DNA from: a virus
Direction: 5' to 3' (one strand)
IMG/VR virus record: IMGVR_UViG_3300042465_005251
Coordinates: 1-24,534 of that record
DNA length: 24,534 nucleotides
In this document: one piece after another, positions 1 through 8,408 of the stretch
Numbering within the stretch: the first letter of the stretch is position 1
Layout: the number at the start of each line of letters is the position of its first letter
Program-made: the position numbers and the translations under genes
The notes under the pieces: generated by a model
The model's database searches: none
What the model was told of the DNA's origin: nothing
The model's input: the letters and a program-made list of their open reading frames with translations, nothing else

Positions 1-25
1 TGTTAACTTTTACTAATGTTTTCAT
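1..25 (-). CDS. 5' end of a truncated gene, product unknown
   Basis: A minus-strand ATG at 23-25 opens a frame reading MKTLVKVN before the window ends. It lies 4 nt after the stop of the preceding small fiber-tip gene, the same tight spacing used throughout this operon, so it is probably the next gene in the tail/fiber transcript. Too little is visible to say what it does. Confidence 0.5.
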
Positions 26-29
26 ATTT

Positions 30-272
30 TTAGATTATAAATGTCCACCCTGTTGATTTGTAAATGTATAGCCCCTCTGTTGCATCTGTACAGTATACTA
101 TTAACCCTACGGGAGGCGTACCACCTGCAATAGCAGTGCGTTGTGCATTAGTCATTCTAGGAAGCAATACACCTTGAGTTGTGCTATTAACTTCCAAAAT
201 TGCACTTGCATTATTAGCTGTTGTACCAGTAGCATCTAACTTTACTGGTTTTCTATATATTTTTTGCCCCAT
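30..272 (-). CDS. small tail fiber / fiber-tip associated protein
   Basis: An 80-aa protein of the kind found at the end of Bacteroidota phage and surface fibers. Residues about 23-45 contain a SAILEVNSTTQGVLLPRMT stretch, followed by AQRTAIAG and a C-terminal GLYIYKSTGW pattern. In such proteins the LPRMT...A-R-AI...GL-VY...GLY-Y-W arrangement sits next to fiber tips or collagen-like stalks; that is family knowledge, not a proven role here. The ATG overlaps the stop codon of the 991-aa fiber gene (TAATG), indicating translational coupling. It is probably an adaptor or tip subunit of the fiber encoded just upstream. Confidence 0.6.
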   Translation of the reverse strand: MGQKIYRKPVKLDATGTTANNASAILEVNSTTQGVLLPRMTNAQRTAIAGGTPPVGLIVYCTDATEGLYIYKSTGWTFII

Positions 273-3247
273 TATACAATATAACCTGTTATTAAATCTA
301 CCTCACAGTTATTAGTTAAACCTGTAACATTTAAGAGGTAATTTGTACTAAAATTACCTTCTATTGTACACGTATACGCTGCATTTTCCGCTTGGGCACG
401 TATAGGTGTTGTATTAGCGTTACTATTCGTGTCTAAGTTGGTGGTAAATATCACATTATCTAATCTCAATTTCGCACCAGTATTAAATCTTATAGGAACA
501 AAACTATTAACATCAGCTGTTTGCATACCACTACCGTAAAATGTAACGTTTGATATCCGTGCGTTACAACCACTAAATGTAACTAACAATGCCATGGTAT
601 TAGATAAGAAAGTGGTAGGTGTATATTCCCATACCCCTCTACCTACACCATTTATCTTAGTATTACTTTTTAAACTTAAATACCCTTCTGTTGCTGTTGC
701 CGTACATTTAATATATTCAAAATTCAATGTTCCATTAAATGTATTTCCATAACTTAGGTATCCGTTATATTCGAAATATCCAAAATTTAAAACAGAAGAA
801 CCATTTATAAGTGTCTGAGTATTAAGTAATGATAATTTCTTGATATTATATTGAATAGTTGTAACTGATGGATTTAAAAAGCCATACGTCTTAATACTTG
901 AACTGCTCGCAATAGTTACTTCATCAATATTTACCACAGAGCAATTTAATGATGTATCAAAACCAAATGCTGAGATATTAGTATATGTTGTAATACTAGA
1001 AATAAATTTTTTAATATTAATTATTCCGTGTGATGAACCGAATAGACTAATACTTGTACTTGCAACTGTTGGGGCACCTGAATAGGTCACAATTCCAATA
1101 TTGTATATCATGTTAGTATTCCCACCGAATAAACTAATAGCTCCTTTTATACTATTACTATCATTTGTTACAGACACATTTAGATTATTACAATTAAACA
1201 CCCCTGATGCAACAGTTCTAACTAAATTAACATTTAATGTTGTACTTGTATCAATTCCCATTAAAGCATTTACGGTGTTAAAGTTAATATTAGCAGAAGA
1301 AGAAATACCACCCATAACTAAGAATCCACCTTGCTTGGTCATCGTAAATGTTGGGCAATTGAATGTTAAATTATTGCATACATTTTCAAATGTAAATAAA
1401 GGTCTTGATGTTGTGGTACTATTTACATTGTAAATAATATCATTTAAAAAAGTAAATGTTATATTATTTTTAACAATACTTGTATAAACAGCATGAGTAG
1501 TGAATGTGTATTCTCCTTCAATTTCAATTAGAATATTAGCTGTACTACCAATTGCAATCAAATCCCAAACCGCCTGTAATGTTGCATAAGGTTTATCAGT
1601 TCTCCCTGCTACACCTGTAACATCACTCCCTGTATTTAAGTTTACTTTATAATAGTTTGGAATTGTATAAGCAGACAAATAACCTAAAGCCTGTACTTTA
1701 GGTAATAAGTAAGTAGTCCAAAAATTTAACAATGTAGATTTAACCCCTACAAATGTAGTTGCACTATCATGAAATCCAATAGTATCGGCATCTACTGGAG
1801 TTGCTTTACTTGCCCATGTCTGTACCCAAGTGCCCCAAAGTTGGGCGGTTGTGCTTATTAATTTCTTAGCAGAATCAAAGAAACTTGGAGTTGATACTGT
1901 TGCCTGTCCTGAATAGATTAATCCATTTCCATCAATGCTGCTTGTTACTATTCCTGCTCCGTTTACCACTTCAAAGATAGTGTCAGTATCAGCAGCAGAA
2001 CCCCGTTTAATAGATAGTGCCCCCCTTGTGGTATCTGTTAATATCTCAGGACTTAAACTATTGTCGTAAGCATTCTGTAAGGTTGAAACAGAAAGACCAC
2101 CAACGCCAGCGGTTCCCCCAAATTTAGGAGCCTCTAAGAAAAAAGCATTTGTTACTGAATTTAAAGCAGTAGCCCCTTGGCGTACTATTAAAAAAGCACG
2201 AAGAACACCATTAGGAATAATGGAAGGGTTTACAACAAATGATTCTACTTGAATCGCTGCTTTGGCCTCTGCTAAACTATTGTACTCATATTGCCCTCTC
2301 TGAATAGCCAATAAATTTGATGAAAACAAAAACACTCTTTGAATCGTGAATTTATTAACACTTACCGCAGTGGTTACGCCTGCTAAGTCATAATTGTTAG
2401 GGTCAATTGCGCTAACAATTCCACTTGCATTTCCTGTTTGGTTGTTGTACCTAAATGTTGCGGCTGTTAATGAAGCCGTTGAAACAATATTGGGATTATT
2501 CGCAGACGTTGAATAATTTGCACCTTGTTTGAAAATCTCTCCACTCGACTTGTTGATGTTTAAGTTTGTGCCATTAGCTGAAAATATATTGCCTGAAATA
2601 TTAAAGCCTGCTAATGATTGAAATAAGTCGTTAAGTTGTGATTGTGGACTTATTGCTAAGTGTTGCCCTTGATTAACGGATGTAACTGTTGTTAAATTAG
2701 TGTGAATAACAGAACCAATTACAATGTACTGTCTATGATATAGACCAGTGAAATCAGTTGCTTGCTGAATAACGTTACCACTTGCATCTATTGCGATAAA
2801 TGTTAGCGGTTGCGTTCCTATATTTGTAACTGCCACATCGGTTTTAGCCGACCATGTTACTGTTGTTAATGTTGCTGGAGTTACTGTATTGTCAACAACC
2901 AATCCAACGCCAGCAGCAATTGTGAAAGTAGTAGCTACACCTGCCCCCCCTGTACCAATTGATAATACTCCTCCCGTTTTTATTCCTGTTGAATTTGATG
3001 TCATTTGAGCCGTAGAAATTGGCTTATTTAAGTCGCTTGTATTGTCAACGTTTGGCAAGCCTACCAATGTCTTATCTAATGTTTCTAAACTTGCGGTGTT
3101 GGTATTGTCGCCTATATATATTTGACCTTCGGGCATTTCACTTGAAAGTCCTGCGTTGTCTATCATATCCACTAAGGTATCAAAACTTGCGTCCATTTCT
3201 TGCGTAGTTATCTTACGCATTACATTACGCCAAAAGGTTATAGCCAT
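272..3247 (-). CDS. tail fiber / tailspike with C-terminal beta-helix-like region
   Basis: A 991-aa protein, the largest in the window. The N-terminus (MAITFWRNVMRK...) has a phage-fiber attachment pattern, including LVGLPNVDNTSDLNKPIST around residues 61-80, a motif common in tail fibers. The middle is rich in Thr, Ser, Asn and Gly. From about residue 535 the protein has GSDVTGVAGRTDKPYATLQA, resembling the entry to a pectate-lyase-type right-handed beta-helix, followed by repeated short beta-strands with Asn and Thr turns to the end. It probably binds, and might degrade, a surface polysaccharide of the host; no catalytic residues can be assigned. A downstream start at MRKITTQEM is possible. 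It follows the neck genes and is coupled to the 80-aa tip gene. Confidence 0.75.
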   Translation of the reverse strand: MAITFWRNVMRKITTQEMDASFDTLVDMIDNAGLSSEMPEGQIYIGDNTNTASLETLDKTLVGLPNVDNTSDLNKPISTAQMTSNSTGIKTGGVLSIGTGGAGVATTFTIAAGVGLVVDNTVTPATLTTVTWSAKTDVAVTNIGTQPLTFIAIDASGNVIQQATDFTGLYHRQYIVIGSVIHTNLTTVTSVNQGQHLAISPQSQLNDLFQSLAGFNISGNIFSANGTNLNINKSSGEIFKQGANYSTSANNPNIVSTASLTAATFRYNNQTGNASGIVSAIDPNNYDLAGVTTAVSVNKFTIQRVFLFSSNLLAIQRGQYEYNSLAEAKAAIQVESFVVNPSIIPNGVLRAFLIVRQGATALNSVTNAFFLEAPKFGGTAGVGGLSVSTLQNAYDNSLSPEILTDTTRGALSIKRGSAADTDTIFEVVNGAGIVTSSIDGNGLIYSGQATVSTPSFFDSAKKLISTTAQLWGTWVQTWASKATPVDADTIGFHDSATTFVGVKSTLLNFWTTYLLPKVQALGYLSAYTIPNYYKVNLNTGSDVTGVAGRTDKPYATLQAVWDLIAIGSTANILIEIEGEYTFTTHAVYTSIVKNNITFTFLNDIIYNVNSTTTSRPLFTFENVCNNLTFNCPTFTMTKQGGFLVMGGISSSANINFNTVNALMGIDTSTTLNVNLVRTVASGVFNCNNLNVSVTNDSNSIKGAISLFGGNTNMIYNIGIVTYSGAPTVASTSISLFGSSHGIINIKKFISSITTYTNISAFGFDTSLNCSVVNIDEVTIASSSSIKTYGFLNPSVTTIQYNIKKLSLLNTQTLINGSSVLNFGYFEYNGYLSYGNTFNGTLNFEYIKCTATATEGYLSLKSNTKINGVGRGVWEYTPTTFLSNTMALLVTFSGCNARISNVTFYGSGMQTADVNSFVPIRFNTGAKLRLDNVIFTTNLDTNSNANTTPIRAQAENAAYTCTIEGNFSTNYLLNVTGLTNNCEVDLITGYIV

Positions 3248-3251
3248 TTTA

Positions 3252-3806
3252 TTAACAATTTGATTTAGTAGGTGTTAAACATTTATTTTGCAAATCAAAT
3301 ATTATCCTATATTCAATTTTAACAAGCACATCATTAGCATTTAGCTTGTACCTTAATTCTCCAAACTCTGACTTATATATTGCTTGTTTATCGGTCTTAA
3401 TTGACTTTATTTCAATATCAACAAAATTAACGCCTAACACATTGCGTTGTGCTTGCGTTAATAGCGTTGTTAAACCTTTGTCTATTATTTCGGTTATGTA
3501 CTCCGTGCTTGTGTTTCTTGCGTAAAGTATTATAGAGTTATCAAATGTTTTTTCGATAAGTTTATTGTCGCCAAAACCTTTATTATTGTTGTTATTATTG
3601 TTTTCAGAATTAGCATAGTGATAGAGTTCGCATTCAAATGAATCATCGAAAAAAATATGTTCAATGTCGCCATTTTCATAAATAACGGGAAACGTTTTCC
3701 CTTCTCGAATAAGCACTTCACTAAGTCCAATAGTGCGTATATTAATGCAACTATTAGCTTTAATGTTGTCATTAACTATTGAAACTATCTTATTAACTAT
3801 GCTCAT
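3252..3806 (-). CDS. putative tail completion / neck protein
   Basis: A 184-aa protein overlapping the stop of the preceding gp10-like gene by 4 nt (ATGA) and ending 4 nt before the fiber gene. Its position after capsid and connector genes suits a tail terminator or tail completion protein, which caps the tail tube and joins it to the head. The fold cannot be confirmed by eye. A run of seven Asn residues near residue 70, encoded by mixed AAT/AAC codons, looks like a flexible linker between an N-terminal part containing FPVIYENGDIEHIFFDDSFE and a C-terminal beta-rich part. Function is inferred from position only. Confidence 0.5.
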   Translation of the reverse strand: MSIVNKIVSIVNDNIKANSCINIRTIGLSEVLIREGKTFPVIYENGDIEHIFFDDSFECELYHYANSENNNNNNNKGFGDNKLIEKTFDNSIILYARNTSTEYITEIIDKGLTTLLTQAQRNVLGVNFVDIEIKSIKTDKQAIYKSEFGELRYKLNANDVLVKIEYRIIFDLQNKCLTPTKSNC

Positions 3807-4282
3807 TTCAAATATTTATCTAGTTCGAATAAAAATATTTCATTAAATAGGTCACTTTCTGATGTTGTCAGCTCAAATATTTTACCGTATTTATCTTCTA
3901 AAAATTCACTTTTTTGTGCTGCATTAGGATTTTCTTTCCCGTTTGGTTCAGCTTCAAAACCTAGACAATAATCGCCATTATTTACGCCTAACTTAAAATC
4001 TCTTTCGAGGTCGCCAGTATAAACTAGGTTAATATTTGAATTTGTTCTGCTTTCTTTTTTTGCCCTAACTTCTTTATATTTTGCATTATAAGAGCCGAAA
4101 GACTCGTTTACACTGTTTTTTCCTCCGCCCATATTGAATACTCTTTCTTTTACTTTCGCTAACATTGATAGTCCTGCCGCTCTTTGTGCCTTATCAATGT
4201 AATTACCAAAAATAGAACTACCCAACATTTCACCCATTAAGGTGTTATCTAGTTGCTTGTCTGTTTTGGCTGAAACTTTCAT
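3803..4282 (-). CDS. putative HK97 gp10-like neck protein
   Basis: A 159-aa protein. The central NSNINLVYTGDLERDFKLG segment followed by DYCLGF resembles the core of small head-tail joining proteins (HK97 gp10-like) in Bacteroidota phages, which typically contain a hydrophobic-TG-L pattern followed by a G-F strand. The N-terminal third is helical and rich in Lys and Ala. It sits between a small Cys-containing protein and the 184-aa neck protein, with a 4-nt overlap to the latter, inside the head-to-tail connector segment downstream of the capsid gene. The assignment rests on position plus weak motif similarity. Confidence 0.5.
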   Translation of the reverse strand: MKVSAKTDKQLDNTLMGEMLGSSIFGNYIDKAQRAAGLSMLAKVKERVFNMGGGKNSVNESFGSYNAKYKEVRAKKESRTNSNINLVYTGDLERDFKLGVNNGDYCLGFEAEPNGKENPNAAQKSEFLEDKYGKIFELTTSESDLFNEIFLFELDKYLK

Positions 4283-4284
4283 TT

Positions 4285-4425
4285 TTAAGCGGCTTTTTTT
4301 AGGCGTTCATACGATTCGATTTCATCACAAACTAATTCTTTTGGAATAGCTACGATTTTACACAATGGTAAATTAGTAGTCTTACACCCTCTTTTCCTTG
4401 CACCACAACTGTTAGTTATTCTCAT
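4285..4425 (-). CDS. small Cys-containing basic protein, unknown function
   Basis: The start chosen is the ATG at 4423-4425, which overlaps the TGA of the upstream gene (ATGA) and gives 46 aa beginning MRITNSCGARKRGC. A longer in-frame reading to 4470 would run inside the upstream gene and lacks support. Four cysteines (residues 7, 14, 22 and 33) and an Arg/Lys-rich N-terminus could indicate metal binding, but the spacing matches no zinc-ribbon family I recognise. It lies between two structural genes and may be a minor neck component. Confidence 0.5.
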   Translation of the reverse strand: MRITNSCGARKRGCKTTNLPLCKIVAIPKELVCDEIESYERLKKAA

Positions 4426-5426
4426 GGCCTTAAATATACGTTTTGAAATCTTTCGTTTTTGCTGAAACAACCGCTTACAGGCATCACCATATTTTTAAAT
4501 GCGATATCCAAATACTTGTTATATTCGCTTATGTATTGGTCATACATGGCGTTTAATTCCTCATTGGTGTATTGAGTTGTAAATAAATTGAACCTTTCGC
4601 TTAGCTTCGTTTCTTGGACTATTTCAGATAGTAACAAGTAAGCCCAAGCTAGTTTGAACCTATCAATAATAGGACTGATAAATTCGTCAAGTGAACACTT
4701 TTGATTGAAATCTAGGATTATACCCCAAGTATTTGAAATACTTGTAATGTTCGCCTTTACATTTAATTGCTTACCCGTATTGATAGCACCTACACAACTA
4801 ACAGAATAACCGTTTACAAAACCATTACTTTGCAAATTGCAATCGTCCTGATAGCTTGCTTGCGTTTGGTTTAGTTGAAACTCGCTATTGTCATAGCACA
4901 AAAAATAGTTCGGGTATAAATTGCCGTTATTCTCAATTTCTAAATCAACGAATACCGTATTAAAACCTACAATTAAATCTACGGTGATAGTTTTTAAGAG
5001 TAAAGCATTATTAAGGTCATAAACATAGAATTCTGCAGCCGTTACGGTTGAATCTGAAAAGCAAGTGAATTGCGTTAATTGAATGCGTTCGTACCTGTCC
5101 TGTATGCCGTAAAGCTTAACGCCGACATAGTCGTTGCTAGATGCGTTTATTGTTATTGTTTGAGGCTGTACACCAAATTGGATTTGCTCCTTAACAATAG
5201 GCATTAATACACGAGAATTTAAACGTGACAAAACGCCTTCTTGCATCATTAAGCAGCTTCTTTCTTGGATATTGTCCCAAGTGTTAAAAAATGTTTTGTC
5301 CTCTGAATTGGATATTTTATCTAAAGATTTAAGGCTTACCCCTGCCATTTGATTAATCCAAAAATTGCTCCTAGGATTTCCAACTGTGCAAGCTTTCAGC
5401 CCTATGTAGTCTTTAAATATTCTCAT
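4422..5426 (-). CDS. putative head-tail connector / minor structural protein
   Basis: The frame is open from 5474, but the extra 16 codons cover a terminator hairpin, so the start is placed at the ATG of MRIFKDYIGLKACTVGNP (5424-5426), giving 334 aa. The N-terminal segment with WINQMAGVSLKSLDKIS looks like structural proteins encoded just after the capsid gene in Bacteroidota phages. The middle is beta-rich and contains a jelly-roll-like stretch (VKLYGIQDRYERIQLTQFT). The C-terminal 90 residues are helical (FKLAWAYLLLSEIVQ...). It follows the major capsid gene across a terminator, so it is probably made at lower level. A connector or adaptor role is inferred from position; no firm homologue is recognised. 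Confidence 0.55.
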   Translation of the reverse strand: MRIFKDYIGLKACTVGNPRSNFWINQMAGVSLKSLDKISNSEDKTFFNTWDNIQERSCLMMQEGVLSRLNSRVLMPIVKEQIQFGVQPQTITINASSNDYVGVKLYGIQDRYERIQLTQFTCFSDSTVTAAEFYVYDLNNALLLKTITVDLIVGFNTVFVDLEIENNGNLYPNYFLCYDNSEFQLNQTQASYQDDCNLQSNGFVNGYSVSCVGAINTGKQLNVKANITSISNTWGIILDFNQKCSLDEFISPIIDRFKLAWAYLLLSEIVQETKLSERFNLFTTQYTNEELNAMYDQYISEYNKYLDIAFKNMVMPVSGCFSKNERFQNVYLRP

Positions 5427-5438
5427 ACCCCAAAAATA

Positions 5439-5470
5439 ACAAAAGCCCCCACCAAAGTAGGGGCTTTGTG
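5439..5470 (-). terminator. Rho-independent-type terminator after the major capsid gene
   Basis: Reading the minus strand, AAAGCCCC, a short spacer containing TACTTTGGTG, and GGGGCTTT form an 8-bp stem followed by TTTTGTTATTTTT. It lies between the capsid stop codon (5502) and the start at 5426. It probably attenuates transcription so that capsid mRNA exceeds that of the downstream connector genes. It also argues against the longer upstream start of the 334-aa gene. Confidence 0.7.
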
Positions 5471-5501
5471 CCACTTTATCTAATTTGAACTAACAAACAA
5501 A

Positions 5502-6584
5502 CTAGACAGCAGTTGCGGTATAACGTAGTAAACCGTTTGAGCCTGCCAAATCGTCATACGTGCCATAGGCATCGGTAGGAACAACATAAACACCCGCATT
5601 TACAGACAATCTCAACAAGAAAGTATCAGTACAAGTATCAAACTCAAATTTGGCATCATACATCAAATTTGGTATCATTGGATCGGGGATAGTGAACAAA
5701 GTAGCCCCTCCGAAAGTACCTGCATACTTGCCTACGTATTTATTCCAAGACATGAACTGAGCTGAACCTTCGCCCATAACGATAAGTTCATTAGTACCAA
5801 CAATAGTATTAACGGCTTTATCAACGAAGAATTTGTAATCCTGTGAAATGCTAGAGAAGTCAACACCGCTATTTTGCAAGCCGTATTTATTCGTTGCTAG
5901 GTCGAATTTCTCAAAATTACCTTTACCGATAATAATAGGAGTACCGTATAATTCATTTTCTGTGAAGTCAGAAAGTAAAGTTTGGAAACCTGCCAATACT
6001 GGCGCGCCTGCAACTATACCCGTAGCACCGTTTGAAATTACAGGAATAGAAGTAGTTGTGTTTACTCCTGTTGTTGCATTAACGCCGAAAGAAGTAGAAA
6101 GCTTAGTAACAACATCATTGTTGATAGACGTTCTCATTGCGTTCATGGCAGACAAGATACGTTTACTAACTTCTTTCAAGTTGTAAGGTACAGGCAATCC
6201 AGCCACAGCAGAAGAAGCTTCTTCGCAGAATACACGTATCTCGTCCATTCCCAAAGCAATATCATATTGCTTGTAAATGTCAAGTAATGTAGTGTCCTCC
6301 ACATAAGTTTGTGGGTCACCAGCTACGCAGTCGGCAGTATCTTTAATCAAGTCAGCCGTTACACGTGGTAAATATTTTACTCTTACCTCTTTAATAGTGC
6401 CTGTTTTGTTACCACCATAAACTGAAAGGATTTCAGCCGATTGGTTTTCAGGTTGAGAAAGTGCAAGCGTTGCGCCTACTGGTGTTTGTTTAGTTTGTGG
6501 GTCATTTAGACCTGCAACCATTTCCAATCCTGTTAGAATAGCTGGACATACGCCCGCTACATTGAAATCGATTCCTTGTGCCAT
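5502..6584 (-). CDS. major capsid protein (HK97-fold type)
   Basis: A 360-aa protein beginning MAQGIDFNVAGVCPAIL. It directly follows a coiled-coil scaffold-like gene by 2 nt and is the only gene with its own downstream terminator, as expected for the most abundant virion protein. Features seen are Ala/Gly/Thr-rich composition, an N-terminal helical region, and a C-terminal half with alternating strands (GTPIIIGKGNFEKFD; VGTNELIVMGEGSAQFMSW) and a MYDAKFEFDTCTDTFLLRLS segment, as in HK97-fold capsid proteins of Bacteroidota phages. Assignment is from size, context and composition; no single diagnostic motif exists for this family. Confidence 0.75.
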   Translation of the reverse strand: MAQGIDFNVAGVCPAILTGLEMVAGLNDPQTKQTPVGATLALSQPENQSAEILSVYGGNKTGTIKEVRVKYLPRVTADLIKDTADCVAGDPQTYVEDTTLLDIYKQYDIALGMDEIRVFCEEASSAVAGLPVPYNLKEVSKRILSAMNAMRTSINNDVVTKLSTSFGVNATTGVNTTTSIPVISNGATGIVAGAPVLAGFQTLLSDFTENELYGTPIIIGKGNFEKFDLATNKYGLQNSGVDFSSISQDYKFFVDKAVNTIVGTNELIVMGEGSAQFMSWNKYVGKYAGTFGGATLFTIPDPMIPNLMYDAKFEFDTCTDTFLLRLSVNAGVYVVPTDAYGTYDDLAGSNGLLRYTATAV

Positions 6585-6586
6585 TG

Positions 6587-7435
6587 TTAAATTCCGTTAG
6601 ATTGTTTAGCCTTCGCCATGTTTTGCGCAAAGGTATTGTTTACTGCCCTTGTTGGCTGCGCTGGTACTTGTTGAGTTACAATAGGTGCAGCAGCAGCGAC
6701 AACGTGTAATAGGTTTTTTTCGGCTAAAGCTTTTTGAATGCCTGTTTTTACGTCCAAATCGGTAACATCTAAACTTTCGTCCGATAGTCTTTTAAGTTTC
6801 AATTCACCATTTTGTAAAACAATTTTCGCATCCTTAGATTTGAAGAAATCATTAACGGCTTGTTTTGCAAGCGTTCCACGATATTCTGAAGGTATGCTTT
6901 CGCTTATTTTATGTTGGTTGATAAAACTTGACATATTCCAATCAATCTCTTTGTTGATTGATTGATTAACTAGGTCAATGTTAGCCGTTTTGAAAGATTC
7001 AACTTGGTTCGATAATTCTGAAATCTTAGATTTATATTCTAAATCCAAAGCTTTCAATTTGTCATCATTCCCACTTGCCTTTGTTTTTGCTTCGATTAGC
7101 TTATTAGCTTCATCCGTTAATTTTGATATGCGTTTGAAAGTTTTAGGTTCTGAAGCCTTCAGCTCGTTAATCTGTTCATCGCTTAGTCCAAGTCCCTTGA
7201 AAGCCAAAGTCAGTTCTTTGTCTGTCGCATCGGCAAACTCACTGAAGAATTTTGCTTTGATGTCGGGATTGTTCTTTGCTTCGTTGGCAGTTAGTAAGCT
7301 ACTTTCAAAAGTTTTTGCTAGTTCCTCATCTATTTCAATAGTTGCGGTTAAGCTTATAATCTGTTTTAGTGATTCATTTGCTGAATCTGTTCCCACTTTC
7401 GTGGCTAATGTTGTAATGAGTTCTCCTAATAACAT
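6587..7435 (-). CDS. capsid scaffolding-like protein
   Basis: A 282-aa protein, strongly charged and mostly alpha-helical. A likely coiled coil covers residues about 100-160 (heptad-like KLTDEANKLIEAKTKA... KALDLEYKSKISELSNQVESFK). An Ala/Pro/Gln-rich linker near residue 245 (VVAAAAPIVTQQVPAQP) precedes a basic C-terminal tail ending KAKQSNGI; capsid-binding basic tails are typical of phage scaffolds. It lies immediately before the capsid gene, the usual place for a scaffold, and no separate protease is seen. It is the first minus-strand gene after the plus-strand cassette, so the 7436-7511 gap probably holds a promoter for the head operon, though no clear consensus was found there. Confidence 0.65.
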   Translation of the reverse strand: MLLGELITTLATKVGTDSANESLKQIISLTATIEIDEELAKTFESSLLTANEAKNNPDIKAKFFSEFADATDKELTLAFKGLGLSDEQINELKASEPKTFKRISKLTDEANKLIEAKTKASGNDDKLKALDLEYKSKISELSNQVESFKTANIDLVNQSINKEIDWNMSSFINQHKISESIPSEYRGTLAKQAVNDFFKSKDAKIVLQNGELKLKRLSDESLDVTDLDVKTGIQKALAEKNLLHVVAAAAPIVTQQVPAQPTRAVNNTFAQNMAKAKQSNGI

Positions 7436-7511
7436 AAGGACTGTTTTTTAGTTAGTTAATTTTTCGAAATTTATTCACCTTTTAAAGATTAATTTATTAA
7501 CTTGTGCCACA

Positions 7512-7727
7512 ATGGAAAATAAAGATAAACATCGAATAGTTACACGTGTAAGCGAAAGTACACTTCTGTGGGTAGATTCTAAGGCTAGGGGAATGTCGTT
7601 CCAGAGGTCTAAGATTTTAAAAAAAATGATTAACGAGCATAAAATGTGTGAATCACTTACGGGGAAATCCGTATGGCAAATAATTAAAGATAATATTGAA
7701 CTTAGAAAGAAATTAAAAAATGAGTAA
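7512..7727 (+). CDS. ribbon-helix-helix-like small DNA-binding protein
   Basis: A 71-aa basic protein opening the plus-strand cassette. Residues about 7-40 (HRIVTRVSESTLLWVDSKA then SFQRSKILKKMI) fit the pattern of an Arc/CopG/MetJ-type fold: an N-terminal beta-strand with alternating polar residues, followed by two helices. That pattern is family knowledge applied by eye. It could repress its own divergent promoter region, which also lies upstream of the scaffold gene. It overlaps the next gene by 8 nt. A helical C-terminus (IIKDNIELRKKLKNE) could serve oligomerisation. Confidence 0.55.
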   Translation: MENKDKHRIVTRVSESTLLWVDSKARGMSFQRSKILKKMINEHKMCESLTGKSVWQIIKDNIELRKKLKNE

Positions 7728-8241
7728 ACATCCATGGAATAGCGAACATGCAGTAAGTTCACTTATTGCAGAATTGATTAAAATTAAGTCTTGTACTAAT
7801 GTTTTGGAAATTGGCGTTTTTCAAGGCCAAACAGGATTGGCCATGATTGGTGCATTACCTAAAGATGGCACTTATACGGCTTTAGACATTACAGAGGACA
7901 ACTACACCTCCGAGTTTAAAAAAGCTTTAAAGAAGCATACTTCTTTAGTAGGAAATAGTTTGGAGTTATTGCATTCAATTCCAAATAGGAGCGTAGACTT
8001 AATATTTATTGATAGCGTTCACGAATATGCGCACCTAAGCAAAGAATTCAAAATTTGTGAAAATATCATAAAGCAAAATGGATTGATAGTATTGCATGAT
8101 TCTATATTGTTCGTTGGCGTTGCTCAATTTGTTAAGGAGTTGAAAAGCAATAAAGGCTTTGAAATTTTAACACTTGAAACGCCTGAAGAGGGCGACCGTG
8201 TACCTAGTGGGTTAACTATCATTAAATGTTTATATCCGTAA
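7720..8241 (+). CDS. class I SAM-dependent methyltransferase (Methyltransf_24-like)
   Basis: A 173-aa protein with motif I VLEIGVFQGQTG at about residues 27-38 (SAM-binding glycine loop), a motif II acidic residue in TALDITEDN at about 59-62, and DLIFIDSVHEYAHLSKE at about 89-105. The D-x-x-H pattern after the DLIFID strand is typical of the Methyltransf_24/TylF-like O-methyltransferases, some of which bind metal. The likely reaction is SAM-dependent O-methylation of a small molecule or sugar; the substrate is unknown. Being next to an FkbM-type methyltransferase and near a glycosyltransferase suggests surface glycan or structural-protein decoration. It overlaps both neighbours, consistent with one transcript. 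Confidence 0.75.
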   Translation: MSKHPWNSEHAVSSLIAELIKIKSCTNVLEIGVFQGQTGLAMIGALPKDGTYTALDITEDNYTSEFKKALKKHTSLVGNSLELLHSIPNRSVDLIFIDSVHEYAHLSKEFKICENIIKQNGLIVLHDSILFVGVAQFVKELKSNKGFEILTLETPEEGDRVPSGLTIIKCLYP

Positions 8242-8408
8242 TCATGGCATTCACTATATTATTAATATTCGTTTACTTCGTACCTTCTATGATTGCGTAC
8301 GAAAAGCCTCAGTTCAATCAAATATTGGCATTAAATATATTAACAGGTTGGACTGGTATCGGTTGGCTAATTGGTTTATTGTGGGCTTTAAATAATCCTA
8401 AAGTATGA
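8226..8408 (+). CDS. superinfection immunity membrane protein (Imm_superinfect family)
   Basis: A 60-aa inner-membrane protein with two hydrophobic segments (residues about 4-22 and 34-54). The second contains LNILTGWTGIGWLIGLLWAL, close to the family signature seen in T4 Imm-type superinfection immunity proteins (LN---GWTGIGW---L-WA). In T4, Imm blocks DNA entry of later-arriving related phages; that function is inferred here. Two starts are possible: 8226, overlapping the methyltransferase by 16 nt, or the ATG at 8244 giving MAFTILLIF. Its 3' end overlaps the next start (ATGA). It is a typical cargo gene that would protect an infected or lysogenic cell. Confidence 0.8.
   Translation: MFISVIMAFTILLIFVYFVPSMIAYEKPQFNQILALNILTGWTGIGWLIGLLWALNNPKV

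Noticed and set aside
3578-3602. TTA/TTG-type trinucleotide run as a regulatory microsatellite.
   Set aside because: It encodes a seven-Asn linker with mixed codons inside a continuous gene, so phase variation by slippage is unlikely.
7436-7511. Promoters in the divergent gap between the scaffold and cassette genes.
   Set aside because: Promoters are expected here, but I could not find TTG-N19-21-TAnnTTTG on either strand; the best candidates have mismatches, so no site is annotated.
7475-7762. Minus-strand 95-aa frame at the divergent region.
   Set aside because: It lies antisense to the ribbon-helix-helix-like gene and the methyltransferase start. The plus-strand genes overlap in the usual coupled manner, so this is a shadow.
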